Part shown: piece by piece, positions 12,233 through 24,743 of the stretch
Position numbering within the stretch: position 1 is the stretch's first letter
Layout: the number at the start of each line of letters is the position of its first letter
From: Bigelowiella natans CCMP2755
Taxonomy: Eukaryota > Cercozoa > Chlorarachniophyceae
Length of the DNA: 64,000 nucleotides
Assembly: GCA_000320545.1 (NCBI GenBank)
Contig: ADNK01000503.1
Location: 87,501 to 151,500, forward strand
Reading direction: 5' to 3'
Position numbers and translations under genes: made by a program
The notes under the pieces: model-generated
The model's input: the letters and a program-made list of their open reading frames with translations, nothing else
Databases searched by the model: none
What the model was told of the DNA's origin: nothing

Positions 12233-13179
12233 ATGCTCGTGCGTATCACCAATTTTCGGCGAAGGAGAAAAGGCCATGGAAATGTCTGCCTTGGTCTCAG
12301 CTTAGGCTTAGTTGTAGCGCTAGCCATATGTTTGCTGCACTCCTTTCGTCTTCACCGTCGCCAACCCCTGCGGGAGGAGGGTTTCTATGAAAGATATTCT
12401 CGTGTGATGGTGGAAAGGAGAAGACGGGCGCCTGATCCTCCTCCCAGGTGTCATCAATTAGTTGCAATTTGCATGATTGTGGACTGGAGACTTATTAACA
12501 ACTATGTTTTTTGTTTTAGGCTTCCTTCCATCACCATGGCTGAATACGATGCTGCTAATGTGGGGTTCTGGCATCCTAATGGCTCTGAAACACCTGACGA
12601 CGAGCCTGACGAAAATGTAATGGAGGGGGTATACGATGCGGCGCAGATCCATAAGGCACAGATGGAGATATATGAAGAGGAACATGGAAAGGAAGCTTTA
12701 GAGGAACAATTAGCGTTGGCGATAGAGGCGGGAGAAGATGAAGACGATGAGGATGCGCAGACTCAACCTTCGGTGAAAGAAAAGGCAACTCATCCCTTGC
12801 TCGAAGATGAGGACATACTTGAAGAGGATCGTGCCGGTATAGAAGATACGGCATATCCTAAGACACAAGGGGGAATATTCAAGGACCCTATTTCTGGGAA
12901 AAGCAAAACTTATGAGGAGGTGAATAAATTTCGAGATAGTGAGGATGTGTTCTAAAAGTATTCTTAATCTTCAGCTATTTCCTGGAGAAGACATTGATTT
13001 ATCAAAACTACCGAAGCATTTGTAAGCATTAACAACTAATATTTTGAGTATTCATATTGACTAACAAGTTTACACTTTCCCCATTCGACAGGTTACCTTC
13101 AAAGCCGCTTGATCAGCTTACAGCTGAGGAACGTTTGGACATCCGTCAAAAGTTGAAACACGACAAATATGCTCCATAG
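12233..13179 (+). CDS. acidic protein of unknown function
   Basis: Not recognised. The best-supported part starts at the ATG at 12537 (MAEYDAANVGFWHPNGS) and is Glu/Asp-rich, with a helical stretch IHKAQMEIYEEEHGKEALEE. A C-terminal segment LFPGEDIDLSKLPKHL-LPSKPLDQLTAEERLDIRQKLK is joined across an intron at about 13021-13091, and the TAG is at 13177-13179. An upstream exon from the ATG at 12233 joins in phase at CCCAG/G. It would add an N-terminal hydrophobic span (CLGLSLGLVVALAICLLHSF), either a signal anchor or a targeting presequence. The intron before LFPGED is either 28 nt (12947-12974) or 55 nt (12920-12974); both keep the frame. It is tail-to-tail with the minus-strand gene ending at 14197. 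Confidence 0.65.
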
Positions 13180-13621
13180 GGTTCACCATATCTCTAAAAA
13201 TGCTATCTACTTTTTTTGGACCGTATGGTATAACTCGTACGCACTGAGTAGCTTGGTCCGATATGATAAAAATATTGCAAAATGGTTGGCTCCTTTCTAC
13301 TAGACGTCAGTTCATGTGCAACGTCTTGCATTTATTATTGGCGCATTCCGCGGATATCTAAAACTCCAGCACTTTTACTTTTGTAAAGATTTCTGATCCC
13401 TGTCAAGAAACCCTAGCAGGCGCTGACTCTAAATATCATGACTACATATTGTGATTGTGTAGTGATGTATCTAGCTATGTCTAGATGTATGCACATATGC
13501 CAGACATAGATGGCTACATGCGCGCATAGGCAACAGAACTAAACCTATCTGCAATGCTAGCATAAACATATCTAGATATGTCCATAGTTTATACAAGAGA
13601 GCTAGGCTGATGACGACGGGG

Positions 13622-13659
<38 letters not shown>

Positions 13660-14196
13660 AGCCACACGTACACATCGTATAAACACAAAAGCCGAAGCCG
13701 TAGCGAGGAGTGTGTCATGTTCACTTTCTTACAAAGCATAGATTTACATACACATGCATATACGTAACGGAAGTGATGAATAAATTAAATCTTCCATATG
13801 TAGCCGCAGTCCATCCATTACGCGTGTGCGTAGCGCTAATATGCCGTGTACCGTGTACCCGCTATTAATTTCGCCACAGCTCTAGAGCTGGGCCGGCTAG
13901 CCGGACTATAGACGCGCTAATACTCGTGTAGGCTTATCTAGTCTAGACCCGCATGCAGTGTTTTATGAAGTAGCACGCACTAGACGCATTCACAGGTATA
14001 CATGTAGATGTGCGATGCTAGCTGACTCTAGTGCTTGCCGATCTGTAGATTTCGCAATGTACGATATATGCGACGCTTTCGACTATATGTCACATTACTA
14101 AATTGCGTAGCCACAGCATTCACGTTGCATAGCGTATGTAATGCGGTGCGTATGAATACGATTAGTCTAAAAAATTATTGAATATAATTTTCATCG
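13180..14196. repeat. tail-to-tail intergenic gap with CTAG/GCATGC-rich DNA
   Basis: Lies between two convergent 3' ends. It contains many words such as TCTAGATATG, GGCTAGCCGG, TCTAGTCTAGACC and CGCATGCAG, and a (CA)n tract at 13623-13657. No coding motif was seen on either strand. Confidence 0.6.
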
Positions 14197-15625
14197 TTAT
14201 TTGATATTTCGTCTTATCCTTCCCCAGGCAAGGTGCTCCTTTGATTGCTTGAAATCTTGAGAGTTGATTAGTGTCGGAGAACGTAAGGGAGTATTGCCTT
14301 TCTGGTACGATTCTGAGAAAGCAAGAGGCCTGTCTTCTTCACTTCTTTGTGTCTCTAAAACTGATGCTTCTGCTATTGCATTGCTGCCATAGCTTTCAGA
14401 TGGAGAAGTGATGGCCGAGAAACTTTGTCCCAGACGTGCTAGTCCTTGGAATTCCTTTGGCGACGTGACGTTGCTACAAAAGCCTGAAGAGGCTTTAGTG
14501 TGAGAATATGCAGGAGATAATGGAAGACTCTCATCTTTGCAGATAGAGACATCTTGGTGATGACTAATATCCTGCGTTCGCCGTGAATGAAAAATACCAT
14601 CGTGATTGTCAGAGATATGCTCACTATTATGGGACATCGACTTTTCGGTATCTCCAAACTCCCACTTTGCAGAGCTGTTGACTTTAGGATGCACGGTAAT
14701 ATTAGAGGCAATCTCATCGTCTGCGTTTTCTTTTTCCTCCTCACCACTATTCTCACGAAACTCCCCCTCGGTAGCTGCCTGATTTATATATATAGGGGCG
14801 AGGGCCCTCTGTGATGAGCAGGGCGAGAAGCTACGCACCATTATTTTGCCTCTACTGTTACATGAAGAGGGAGTTCCACAATATTCTGAATTTTGTGTTT
14901 CGGGAACAATTATGACGTTATCAAGGGTGTCCCGTTTATTAGACTTGCAATCATCTGGCTCGTCTTGTGTTCCTGGATGTATTGAAGCAATTATTTGTAT
15001 ATATTCTTCATATCATCTATCATCTAATTCATTTGTTTATAATCTTCACTTATTGATTGGGTAGTACCGGGAACAATATTGCTATTGTTCGTGACTGCGA
15101 CAGATATTTCGGACGACGAGGCGCAATGATGATTTTGTAGTTGAGGTGGAGCAACACGGAAGTCCTTATCGTACATCTAATAGATTTTGAAGCTTGATTT
15201 TAATGCACGAATACTGACTAATAGAAATATTACGTAGTGGTGTTTACCGGGTAAGAAGTTCCTCTAGTAGCACAGTTCTTCCTTCGATTTACTTCTCTAA
15301 TATCTTTATTATCTAAGAATGTACTCTTTGACAAACCCTCTTCCGTACCCATATCGTTACAGGTTTCACTCGGAAGTGACGCCATCATCGATCTCTGCAG
15401 GCCCAAAAGAAGCACACAATCACCGTGTGGGTCGAGCCGCCGCAACACCATAGCAGTTGTCAGCACATCTCGATGAGTCACTGTTACATTGGCAAGCCCC
15501 TCCGGGTGTCTCGCACGAATTATTCGATCGACAGTGCGCCGATAGGGGACGGGCACTACGGCAAAGTCGCTCGAATGTGCAATGGAAGCAGGTAAAGCAG
15601 TAGTATCAATAGCAGCAGCAGCCAT
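14197..15625 (-). CDS. unknown Ser/Glu-rich protein
   Basis: Not recognised. Three exons join well on the minus strand. Exon 1 starts MAAAAIDTTALPASIAHSSD at 15625 and ends at a GTAAAC donor near 15250. A middle exon follows an AG at about 15180 and reads YDKDFRVAPPQLQNHHCASS, ending at a GTACTA donor near 15070. The last exon starts near 14975 (TQDEPDDCKSNKRDTL) and runs openly to the stop at 14197. The C-terminal 270 or so residues are rich in Ser, Glu, Asn and Asp and look disordered; residues after IYINQAATEGEF are notably acidic. There is no signal peptide or membrane span. It is divergent from the Arp10-like gene, with a gap of about 480 bp. Confidence 0.6.
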
Positions 15626-15839
15626 ATTTACAAAGGTACGATCGTACGATCGTGGTCAATCGCCTTTAACCGTTGAGGGCTTCTTCCTTTCAATCCGGTC
15701 TTCGGAGTTAACAGCTGGGCAGCGTGCCATTGGATGGTTTCCCTATCATTTTACCTAAATTGATCCAAAGAACCACCAGTAATTGTTTTCAATCCCCGAT
15801 TTTCCCTGAATGAAAGCAATTTCTGCGAGCGTTTGAATT

Positions 15840-15960
15840 ATACCGGGATTTCCACATAGGATCTCCAGGATTTCCTGATTTCCAGGATTTCCTGGATTTC
15901 CTAGGATTTCCTGATTTCCCGAGGATTTCAGGATTTCCAACTTAGATTTCACAAGGAAAC
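15840..15960. repeat. degenerate tandem repeat of an AGGATTTCCTG unit
   Basis: About 9-10 imperfect copies of an 11-nt AGGATTTCCTG-like unit lie in the head-to-head gap between 15625 and 16103. Related fragments continue to about 16010. It sits where a shared promoter would be expected. Confidence 0.7.
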
Positions 15961-16102
15961 CCTGGAAACTGGGATTTTCTATAGTTTTCCTGGAAAGGCT
16001 TGTGATTTCCAACTTAAGACAACTAATCTTCCCCAGAAAGGCTTGCGGTTTCAAACTTGAGACAACAACCTCGAGGTTTGCAGATTCCAACAAACCAACA
16101 AA

Positions 16103-18536
16103 ATGCTGATGATGGAGTCAGGGAGCTACGAATATGATGATGAAGGACCATCGGGGGGGGAAGACAGGATGCCCTTCTTCTCTAACCTGCACAATCTATT
16201 TGGTGGCCCAGCGAAGAGATCAAAAGTTGACTCCGCTGTTGTGATTGATGTAGGAAAGGTCTGATTTAAGACCCAATGAAATAATTGTCGATTGTCGATC
16301 GATCACAAATCATAAATCACAAATCACAACACAGTCATTATAGTCATATAGTCATCAGCGTGTCGATTGATCATACAGTCCGTGGAAAACGTGTTACAAT
16401 TATTTAGTTCTATAATTTAGCAAAACAAAGCGAATACGAAATTTGTTTTAACAAAACAGATCAAAACAGTGCATGTATTTCTATTTTATCATGAATTACA
16501 TTTTGTGCGTGACAGCGTTACATCAAAATCGGCTTCGCTGGTGAGTCAGAGCCTCGGAATGTGATCAATTCTCCGCCTCCTCCAAAATCAGAAGATTATT
16601 TCCCATTAAATTCAAAAACTTGGGAACGGTACTTTAGCTCGCTTCTGGAAAAAGTTTACTTCGATGTTCTGCAGGTCCTCTGCTATAAACTGTAAAGCCC
16701 CCCCAAAATCATGAAATTACAATAAATACACGATTTAAATGCAGTTTGATGAATATTCAAGGTGAACCCGTCTGATTTTCGAGTAATAGTTATAGAGGAT
16801 CTCTATTGGACCTATTCTTTTAAAAAAGGACTTATGAACGCTCTCTACAATCTTGGACTTCTTGGTATTTATTAAAAATTTAAATAGACAAAAGTATAGC
16901 AATCTCTTTATATTGCAAAGGTGTCCTCACAGTCCCCGGACCGCTATCACCATTTTATTTATTGGGAAAATCACATAGTCATGGAATGAGTATTGACATA
17001 GGCTACAGCGAGACTAGGTTACGCCTCAGACTAATATGTAGTTTTATGTTTAACGAAATACATTTGCAGAGTGGCAGCTATTTGTGACCGATGCGTGTAT
17101 CTTCCATCTCTCTGCTGCGTACCATTGGGATTCTCCCAGATAATTAAAAGATTCAAAAATATACTGATAGAAGTAATATATTTAATACCCTGGTGTGCTC
17201 CCATCGTATGTCATCATATTTGCCCATTAAGTAGGATTGCAAAATTGAATGTGGAGGAGAGCTCATGGATTATCAGGGTCGCAAACAAGGTTCCGTACAA
17301 TATTTATGTGGAGTATCTCTGAGGGATTATTTCATGTTGAATACATCAGTTGTTGAAGAGATACCAGAGTCTGACCTTGAGAATCTTATTACCAGCTACA
17401 GTTTTGTTACCATCAGGTTTTGTTACGTGCTCACAAGATGTAGAGATTATGTGAAAACCTCTACTCATTTAATTACTCAGATCGTCGGTTTCCGGAGCTT
17501 TTAAAAATGAGTTTCGTGAGATTCGATACAGCACATATCTACTAGATTCTCGGACAAAAAGGAGGAAGCTGGCGAGAATTAGAATTGGATCGGAGCAAAG
17601 GTTATAAGTATGACAGCGTGGTGTACATTCGCATACCTAATCCGCAATATCTAGGATTAAGGCTTCGGAAGTATTGTTTGAAAATATAGAGATTCCAGGG
17701 GAAGGTCAGACGATTTTATAGAATCTGAAATTATACCAAGAACGTTCTTTACCTCAAAGGGTTCTCTTTACCCGAGATTGCTGAAAGATGTCTTCGTAAA
17801 TGCCCACCCGACATTCGATCTGGTTCACTCATTGTTATGCAAGGAAAGTAACATCGTATTAAGTTTGAATAAATACAATTAGGTATTGTTAGTAACCTCT
17901 TCTTTTCTGGAGGAGGAGCTTCCATTCCAGGTAAAACATGATTTAGTTTTATTCATTGATGTGTCAACCTTCGTTAATTAGGATTGTACGATCGATTTAT
18001 AATGGAACTCGAGTAAAACCTAACGCAACAGTTTTGTCGTCGTCTCAACATCTTTAAAAACCATATTTTGCGAATCCGCAGTCTGCTCCTGGTGAGAAGA
18101 ACCACAGAATTGACTCCGCTAGCTGGAAGGTACACTTCGGTATGGGTTACAGATCAATTTTAATACGTTCTACTTGTTCTAATTCGTTCTCACAGATTTG
18201 GGATTACAAAGTCCAGAATCCCATCAGGCAAAATTTCCCTATTCTCTCCTTCAATTTTATTGAAATCGCAGATCATCAAAATGCATTTTCCCGATTTAGT
18301 TATTCGGTCATGGTTGGGATCCTCGGTGTTATGTAAGGCTGGATTAAATGAAGAATGCTTCCAGAGAAGAAGATATAGAAATCTCCGAGATGTACCAGAT
18401 TGGTATGTGTGGGAATGATGAAGTGTTGCATTTGAAAAAAATGATTTAAATATATTCTAGGACAAACCCACCACTCGAATCCCCTGACTCGCCTGATGGT
18501 CACGATTTTGTTTCTACGATTTGGCACTCAAACTAA
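16103..18536 (+). CDS. actin-related protein, Arp10-like (dynactin pointed-end type)
   Basis: Arp10/Arp11 proteins cap the Arp1 filament of dynactin and help couple dynein to cargo. The start ATG at 16103 opens an exon ending VDSAVVIDVGK at 16258. The next exon (16516 on) continues RYIKIGFAGESEPRNVIN, the actin-fold phosphate-loop region. Later exons give DFRVIVIEDLYWTYSFKKGL, GVLTVPGPLSPFYLLG, MSIDIGYSETRLRL, VPLGFSQIIKRFKNIL, TIRFCYVLTRCRDYVKT, KASEVLFENIEIPGEGQTIL and LPEIAERCLRKCPPDIR, then NLFFSGGGASIPG. The C-terminal part reads SWLGSSVLCKAG, and the last exon ends DFVSTIWHSN with TAA at 18534-18536. The actin DxG nucleotide loops are weakly kept, as is usual for Arp10. The actin-related family is clear. 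Arp10 rather than another divergent Arp is inferred from the order of motifs and the SLPEIAxxCLxKCPxDxR segment. About a dozen short exons are present, several with donors placed by eye. Confidence 0.8.
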
Positions 18537-18631
18537 TTGTGATCATCTACCCGTTATTTTTGCTACGACTGGTTGTTTTCCCTCTATAGACAACGAGGAA
18601 TACCTCACAGGGGAAGCTGGAGAGGACAACG

Positions 18632-19517
18632 ATGCCAAACAAGGGGAAAGGAGTTCCCCAAGTGTTAAATATGGAACAGGTTATCAAGAGACATAGTAGC
18701 CTAACAAATTTTAGTTCTAATATCACCAGCTTAATAAGTCTCAAAATACTTCCAAAGCAAAAGAAATTGATTTCTTCTCACTGTTACCACAGAGATCATG
18801 TAAATATGGAATGTTAACTTAGCCCAGTAGTCATTTTGTCCAGTAGTCACTAGAATTTCTGATGAGATGTCGAAACGTTTCTTTTAGGTTCTGTCTCTAG
18901 GATGAGTGTAAAGAAAGAAGAGGAAGTAAAAAATCAAGAAGGAAAAGGACTTTCTGCACTGGAAAGATTTAGGCTTGCTGCAGGAGCTGCTGCAGAAGCT
19001 TCAAATTCACCGACAGGTGTAATTGCAATCTAATGTATCTGAAATTAAATGATAACGGATGGAGAATGCAATTTGCTGGTGAACTCACAGGAGTGAATTA
19101 CGATGCTATGGTTTGAATGTTTGTAGGTAGTCCTGTGAAAATTCCACCTCCTCCATCAGAGCTGCCTCGAACACATGGTGCTACGAGCAAATTGAAACTT
19201 GCCTCGTCTCGATTGCGTATAGGTACAACAAGGACTCGATCAAACACTTAGCAAACGGATGTCAGCTGCACAATAATAAAGACATGTTGTTATGATATAA
19301 ATATTAAATACTTACTCAACATTGTCTCAATGGCAAAACAACATTATCAGGAGATTCAGGATCGCTTCATGATTCTAAAAGTGACACATCTCACTTAGCG
19401 AGCTATCTAAGTAATGCTACAACTCATCAAGAAAACAATGTAACGCACTTCGCCAGATCGAAAATTTTTAGCAATGATCATTTTCCTAAGCCATCAGCTC
19501 CACCATACGATCAGTAG
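18632..19517 (+). CDS. unknown small basic protein
   Basis: Not recognised. An ATG at 18632 starts MPNKGKGVPQVLNMEQVIKR. After an intron, an exon near 18895-19017 reads MSVKKEEEVKNQEGKGLSAL and RFRLAAGAAAEASNSPTG. The next, near 19126-19220, reads GSPVKIPPPPSELPRTHG and ends LKLASSRLRIG. A final exon gives DSGSLHDSKSDTSHLASYLS, ending APPYDQ with TAG at 19515-19517. It follows the Arp10-like gene on the same strand after only 95 bp, the one clear tandem pair in the window. Composition suggests a largely disordered protein with a short helix around ALERFRLAAGAAAEA. Exact splice joins were not all resolved. Confidence 0.55.
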
Positions 19518-19529
19518 CAGCATTTGAAT

Positions 19530-20190
19530 CAAGCACCTGTGGCAGTAGTACTGAACGATATGACGAATGGGAGTCACAACGATCTCAAAGATTACAGCAG
19601 CACGTAGCGTTGTGCCACAAATGACCACTTGTCGTAGTCAAAATATGTGCAATGATGTGCCTCGCTTGCCGGACATTTCATGCATTTGTGCACGAAATAC
19701 TCACACTATGTGACAACATTCTGCCGGCTACCTAGCTAGCTGGTGGAATCCAAAGTGTTCTGCGCAATGTGACAGCGCAGCCGCAATGCATCACGCTAGC
19801 AAGTCTAGATGTGTGAGAAGTCTTTTGCAGCAATCTAGCGCAATGCGACTCACAAGACGTGATGCACATCTAGACATCTTAGGGCACACTCTAGATGCTG
19901 GCTAGCTAGCTAGCCAACCTTGGCTAGCTAGCAAGCATGAGTGTTGCGTCTACAGCTAGGCAGCGTCATCACATGGCTAGATAGCTAGATAGCGCTAGAG
20001 CGGCATGAACACCGTCATCCACATTGACAATGCAGGAACTATCATGCAATTTGACGGTACATCTAGACATGCCAGTATGCGGCATCTAGAAAGAGCATGC
20101 ATATTTGTTCAAAGTTGCAAATCAATGAACACAACCCAAATTCCTCAATCATAATTATAATTAAGCTAAAACTACTTCTGTCCGCTACGT
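19530..20190. repeat. tail-to-tail intergenic gap, densest CTAG/GCTAGC region
   Basis: Between two convergent 3' ends. I count about 20 CTAG tetramers in roughly 450 nt (about 2 expected by chance). They include runs GGCTAGCTAGCTAGCC (about 19902-19917) and GGCTAGCTAGCAAG. An imperfect inverted repeat spans 19804-19874, with arms starting TCTAGATGTG and ending CACATCTAGA. No coding motif was seen. Confidence 0.75.
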
Positions 20191-20379
20191 GCGATTCACA
20201 CTGCCCTTTTTTTTCGCTTCCTCACTCTTAATTGAGAAGACGAAATTGAACGATGACCAATTACTACTGATGAAACAGGTTGTATCTCCGAACCCAAAAG
20301 CATTCTAGACCAACAAGGCGAGCCCGATGAGCTGTAATCAGATAGTATTTGTATCTTGCTAGCTTGCGCTGATCTGCAT

Positions 20380-23300
20380 TTATCTACAACATCCCATGTG
20401 TCCATGTAGTCTCGTGCAGCGCGAACCCTCTTTCTTTTTCCCCCTGCGAACAGTCTTACGACACCTGCGTCCCTTCCTGCGAGCAGTCTCACGACTACGT
20501 CTAAAACCTTGCTTCTCAATCTCCAGTGCATACCACAATGTATCGGATTTATTCCGACGTTTCCATAGGCATATTACGACTGGATATTCATCCTTAATAG
20601 ATTGCTGAGTAGGCGGTGGTGTGTACGAGAATGCTCCTTCATTTGAGTCGACCACTGAGATCTTCACTTTCAAATAATCCGCAGCGGCCTTGATGTCAAG
20701 AAAATTAAAAGAGTCACCTTTCTTCAAATTTTCCATGTGAATCTTCCAATCTTTTTGACTACTTTTGGATTCGTGATATACATTTGTCCTGTTCAGTTTC
20801 TGCAATTCTTTTACAATAGCTTCCCGAAGCAGCTTGGCAGCATCTCTACTCCTACCTGCGCTGCCAAAATATCGCTTATACGTTTCATTGTCAGCTCTCT
20901 TGAGAGCTACAACCATTGCTGTGGCAGCGTCGCCGTCTTGATTTAGGACTTTCAGACCTCGGAATTCTTCGGGAACATCCGTGCACGGCGCAGAATTACG
21001 TTGAATCCTAGGTGCAATCCACGATGAGAGAAATAACTTATAATCTTCTCTGTCCCTTATCTTGGGGTTAAAACCTTCCCACAACTTGCCCTGAAAGCCT
21101 TCGTTCAAGTAGTTGTCCAACCGCTCTATGCGAGGGTTAGAAGGCTTCTTAACTGGAGGAATCGCCTTAATTGGAGGAGGAATCGCCGCATGAAAACTTT
21201 GATTTGAGTGATCCCAAACGACAAAATAGGCCTTCGAGTATTTATTTAGCGGGTATTTATTTAGAGGGGAATTGTTAGTAATCATGTCCACCTGTCCTAG
21301 AGACGGTGCGATGATGCAGACATTGCAATCGTAGTGATCACAGAACGTTTGAACAAACTGCAACCACTTTTTCCTACTCTCCCCTGCATATTTCTCCCTT
21401 TTATCCTTCTGCCCAGGATGTAGTAGTTCATCCGATGATTCCGAAAAATGGGGGGGGGGTTGCTGCTTTCTTCCGAAACTTTCTCTTCTCCTGCCTTTCC
21501 CAGCAAGATCAATCCAAAAATGCCAGAGTCCATCATGCATCTTTGTGAGAATTCTCAATCCTATTTTTTCAGCAAGTCCTTGGATATCTACACGTTGATC
21601 GCTCTTATTCTTTTGCGTGAACTTGGCTCCTCGGCAAGCTAGGAGTGACCATAAAAGGGATCTATCTGATCCTAGATCCCTAGGAGGCCTTTTTTCCTGG
21701 AGATTTTTTAAAGCATCCTGCATGGATGTATTCATTGCTGCATCGTAATCTCCTCGTTTACTTTCCTCTTCTAAGAATCTACACTTTGGTGAGAGACGTT
21801 TTCCGTCAGAGTCAACCTCTGCAGCCTCACGCTGGCCATTATTTCCCCCCCTTTCTACAGGTGTCCAGCGACGGATGTTTGCTTTCACAGAGGGGTATTT
21901 GTCAAGATTGAGCTGTGACCTTGTTGGGCCGTCGTCACCATTGCATTCAATACTCTTATATCTGAGCGCATCGATTTGCCTCTCAATCTCTTTGTGGTCC
22001 CGGTGACTCTGCTGAGCTGCTGGATTGTCATATCTCTTTTCCAGGGCCACCAACTTTCTCAAAAAACCTATCAGAAACTTCTCTATCTGCTTCCCTATCG
22101 TGTCGGATGATGGCCGATGATCCGCAAGCATTTTGCAAAGACCCAGAAACCACTGATAGACAACACCATTCTTGGTGAATATCCTATTTTGTAGTTTAGT
22201 ATAACGGGTGTTCCATTTCTTTTTCTTCAAAGTTTTCATGAATTGTTCCGCAACCTCCTCTTCGAATTCAAATGCATAATGGTAGTCAGAATCTCCTTCT
22301 TCTTCTCCTCTCAAGCTTGCGAATGAGGCACGGATAATTTCTTTGATTTTTTTTTTCGCCTGTGACGAGTTCGGAGATACGTTGGACAGACATTTGCGGC
22401 ACCATGCTCTTATCGTATTGCTTATGGTCTCCACTACCCATCTCTCTGTTTCACATCTATCAAGAAGCTTTTTCATATCTCCGAACCTATATTCTAGCAT
22501 TTTTTGGATAGCTTCTCTCTTCAAAAACTTTTTCCTTATCCACTCTTCAAAAGCAAGTTTCTCCTTTTCTGAGCAGTCTTTGTCCCCTACGAAAAAGCTC
22601 TTCGCCCTTTCAGAAAAGACATTTCGCAGTTGTTTGGAGAAATCCCTTTTAATTTCTTTGAACTGTTCTGATAATATTTCTTTGAGCTTACCTTGCAGAG
22701 CCTTATCTATGTACGGCCTTAGTTTTTTCCCCATTGAGAATACACCCTGGCTTCCCTCAGTATTAGGGTCGAGGAGGATCCTTAGCTCCGAAGGTCTCAG
22801 TTTATTCACGTATGATGTAATCTGCCTGATACATTCACGGAGTGTATTTTGGTGGTCCTCACGTTCCAGTTCCGAGCGGACTTTCTCACACACTTTCCCA
22901 TTTAAATCAAACATTTTTTTAATCTCTTGAAGCTTCTCTTTGACCCTGTTATCATGGTTAAACTCTCTAGCTATATTCTTGAACGTGCTCTGCTTTCCAT
23001 TCAAATACTTCGTTGCCACCTCGCGTGGGATTTTCCCTTTATCAACTTGTGGTCCGTCTTGTGGCCTGTCCATCCACTCATCACTCATTCTAAAAGAACT
23101 GCCACCTTGTTTTTTCACATAGGCAGTTCCCAACAGCTCATTCTCAAGATTCCAAAGCGGGTGGGGTTCTTCTCCCCCCATCCGACCCCACAGCATCGAC
23201 AGCATGCGCGTACTTTGAGCATATTTTCGTGAATCATTATATATCTCACCGTTGTTTCTTATGTATATGTACTTTGAGGTCCTCTGCAATGCGGATCCTA

Positions 23301-23962
23301 GCATCAGCTGACAGCAAGCAACGCGAAGATTTTTTTTGAAAAATTTCGTTATCGCTTGTTTGCTGCAGAAACGCCCTGCGTCCTTCTCTTTCAGTTTGCG
23401 GGCGAGATACGAATACGCACCATTCAAAAAGTCTTTACAGAACGATTTCCATTTGCTCTTTACGCTTTCGTTGACATCTTTCACCAAATCTTGGCACGAC
23501 AACCGCTGTTTCGATGATTTGGGACACGATAGTATACTAAGCCGGAGGGAGCTGCTTACCCAGCGATCAAGAACATGCTCATCGAGCAAGTCCTTTACGC
23601 GGTCCGATACGACGTTAAGGGATTTCTCCGAGGACAATACGATGACATTATTGGCAAGATTAAGAGCTTTAATCAATTGCGACCTGTGGAGAGGATCCTT
23701 ATCATCCGTACCTGGTACCTCAAGAATTCTATTGTTCTTTGCTACCAGGCATGGTATGGAAATTACCTGATATTACACGTAAAGGTGTAAGTCTTTGCAA
23801 CAACGCTGTCGGACTTCACCCCTCTCACCGCAATTTATGGTTATAATTTTTATTACAACGACGGATTATATTACAAACTTGGAGGCAGGCAAAATCATGA
23901 TGTTGTTACTGTTGTACAACCAATCTCTTGATAAGTCCACAATATTTGGATCGTATTATCTG

Positions 23963-23998
<36 letters not shown>

Positions 23999-24694
23999 TT
24001 ATATTTATATATACATCACCGCAACGAGAGGAGTAGTGAGTAGCGAGTAGTGAGATAACAAACAAACTGACAACAAAATGTATGCATTTTCATCAAGACC
24101 TTCTTGATAGTTCGTTTTGTCCTCTTCTTCTGTTTCTCACACCATATCATCTCACTCCCTCTCCTTCACCTCACCCCCTCTTTCTTCTCTTCCCTCTTAC
24201 CTCCAGAATCTTTTCACGAATGAAGACCCGATCTTGAAGAATGCTTGTGTTTTCGTTTCCAGTACAAAATATCTTCTTGCCAACGTGTTGCATCATAGAG
24301 GGGTTGATCTTGACGCTGTTCTTGTCCTTATAGGTAGGGAATTCTATACTTTCCGGCTGCTGCCTCGTCTTCTCATCGCCCATCTCAAAGTCATCAGATC
24401 CCGATTCAGAGTCCTCGAAGGAGTAATCTTCCTCAAAGTCTTCCTCTGTCGTCTGCTGCTGCAACGTACGGAGGAGGTTTTGCATTCTTTCACGGTGGAT
24501 TGCGCTCGCTTCGTTCTCTTTCATATCGTCCTCGTATCCCTGGTGATAACGGCGATGATGACAAGGATGATGATCATAATGATGATGAAGACGATGGCAT
24601 ATGATATACTTATTTAAAGACTCAAAAATCGATATCCAGATCTTTCAGATCATTGATGGGAGAAAACTCACAGAATTTGCCCACGCACACACAA

Positions 24695-24743
<49 letters not shown>

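Noticed and set aside
20196-20531. Open frame of 111 codons ending RKRKKRAV, overlapping the 3' end of the GTPase gene
   Set aside because: It is in another frame of the same strand with no supporting splice join or motif; kept only as a remote alternative C-terminus.
23770-23860. Minus-strand frame KSDSVVAKTYTFTCNI directly upstream of the G3 exon, looking like a frameshifted GTPase segment
   Set aside because: The exon ending EKILE joins in phase to the AG before VISIPCLV, so this stretch is better taken as intron; a stop closes the frame a few codons upstream.
24117-24617. Plus-strand frame of 166 codons with hydrophobic segments
   Set aside because: It is the complement of the acidic minus-strand exon containing EEDFEEDYSFEDSESGSDD, which has splice sites and joins the GTPase gene.
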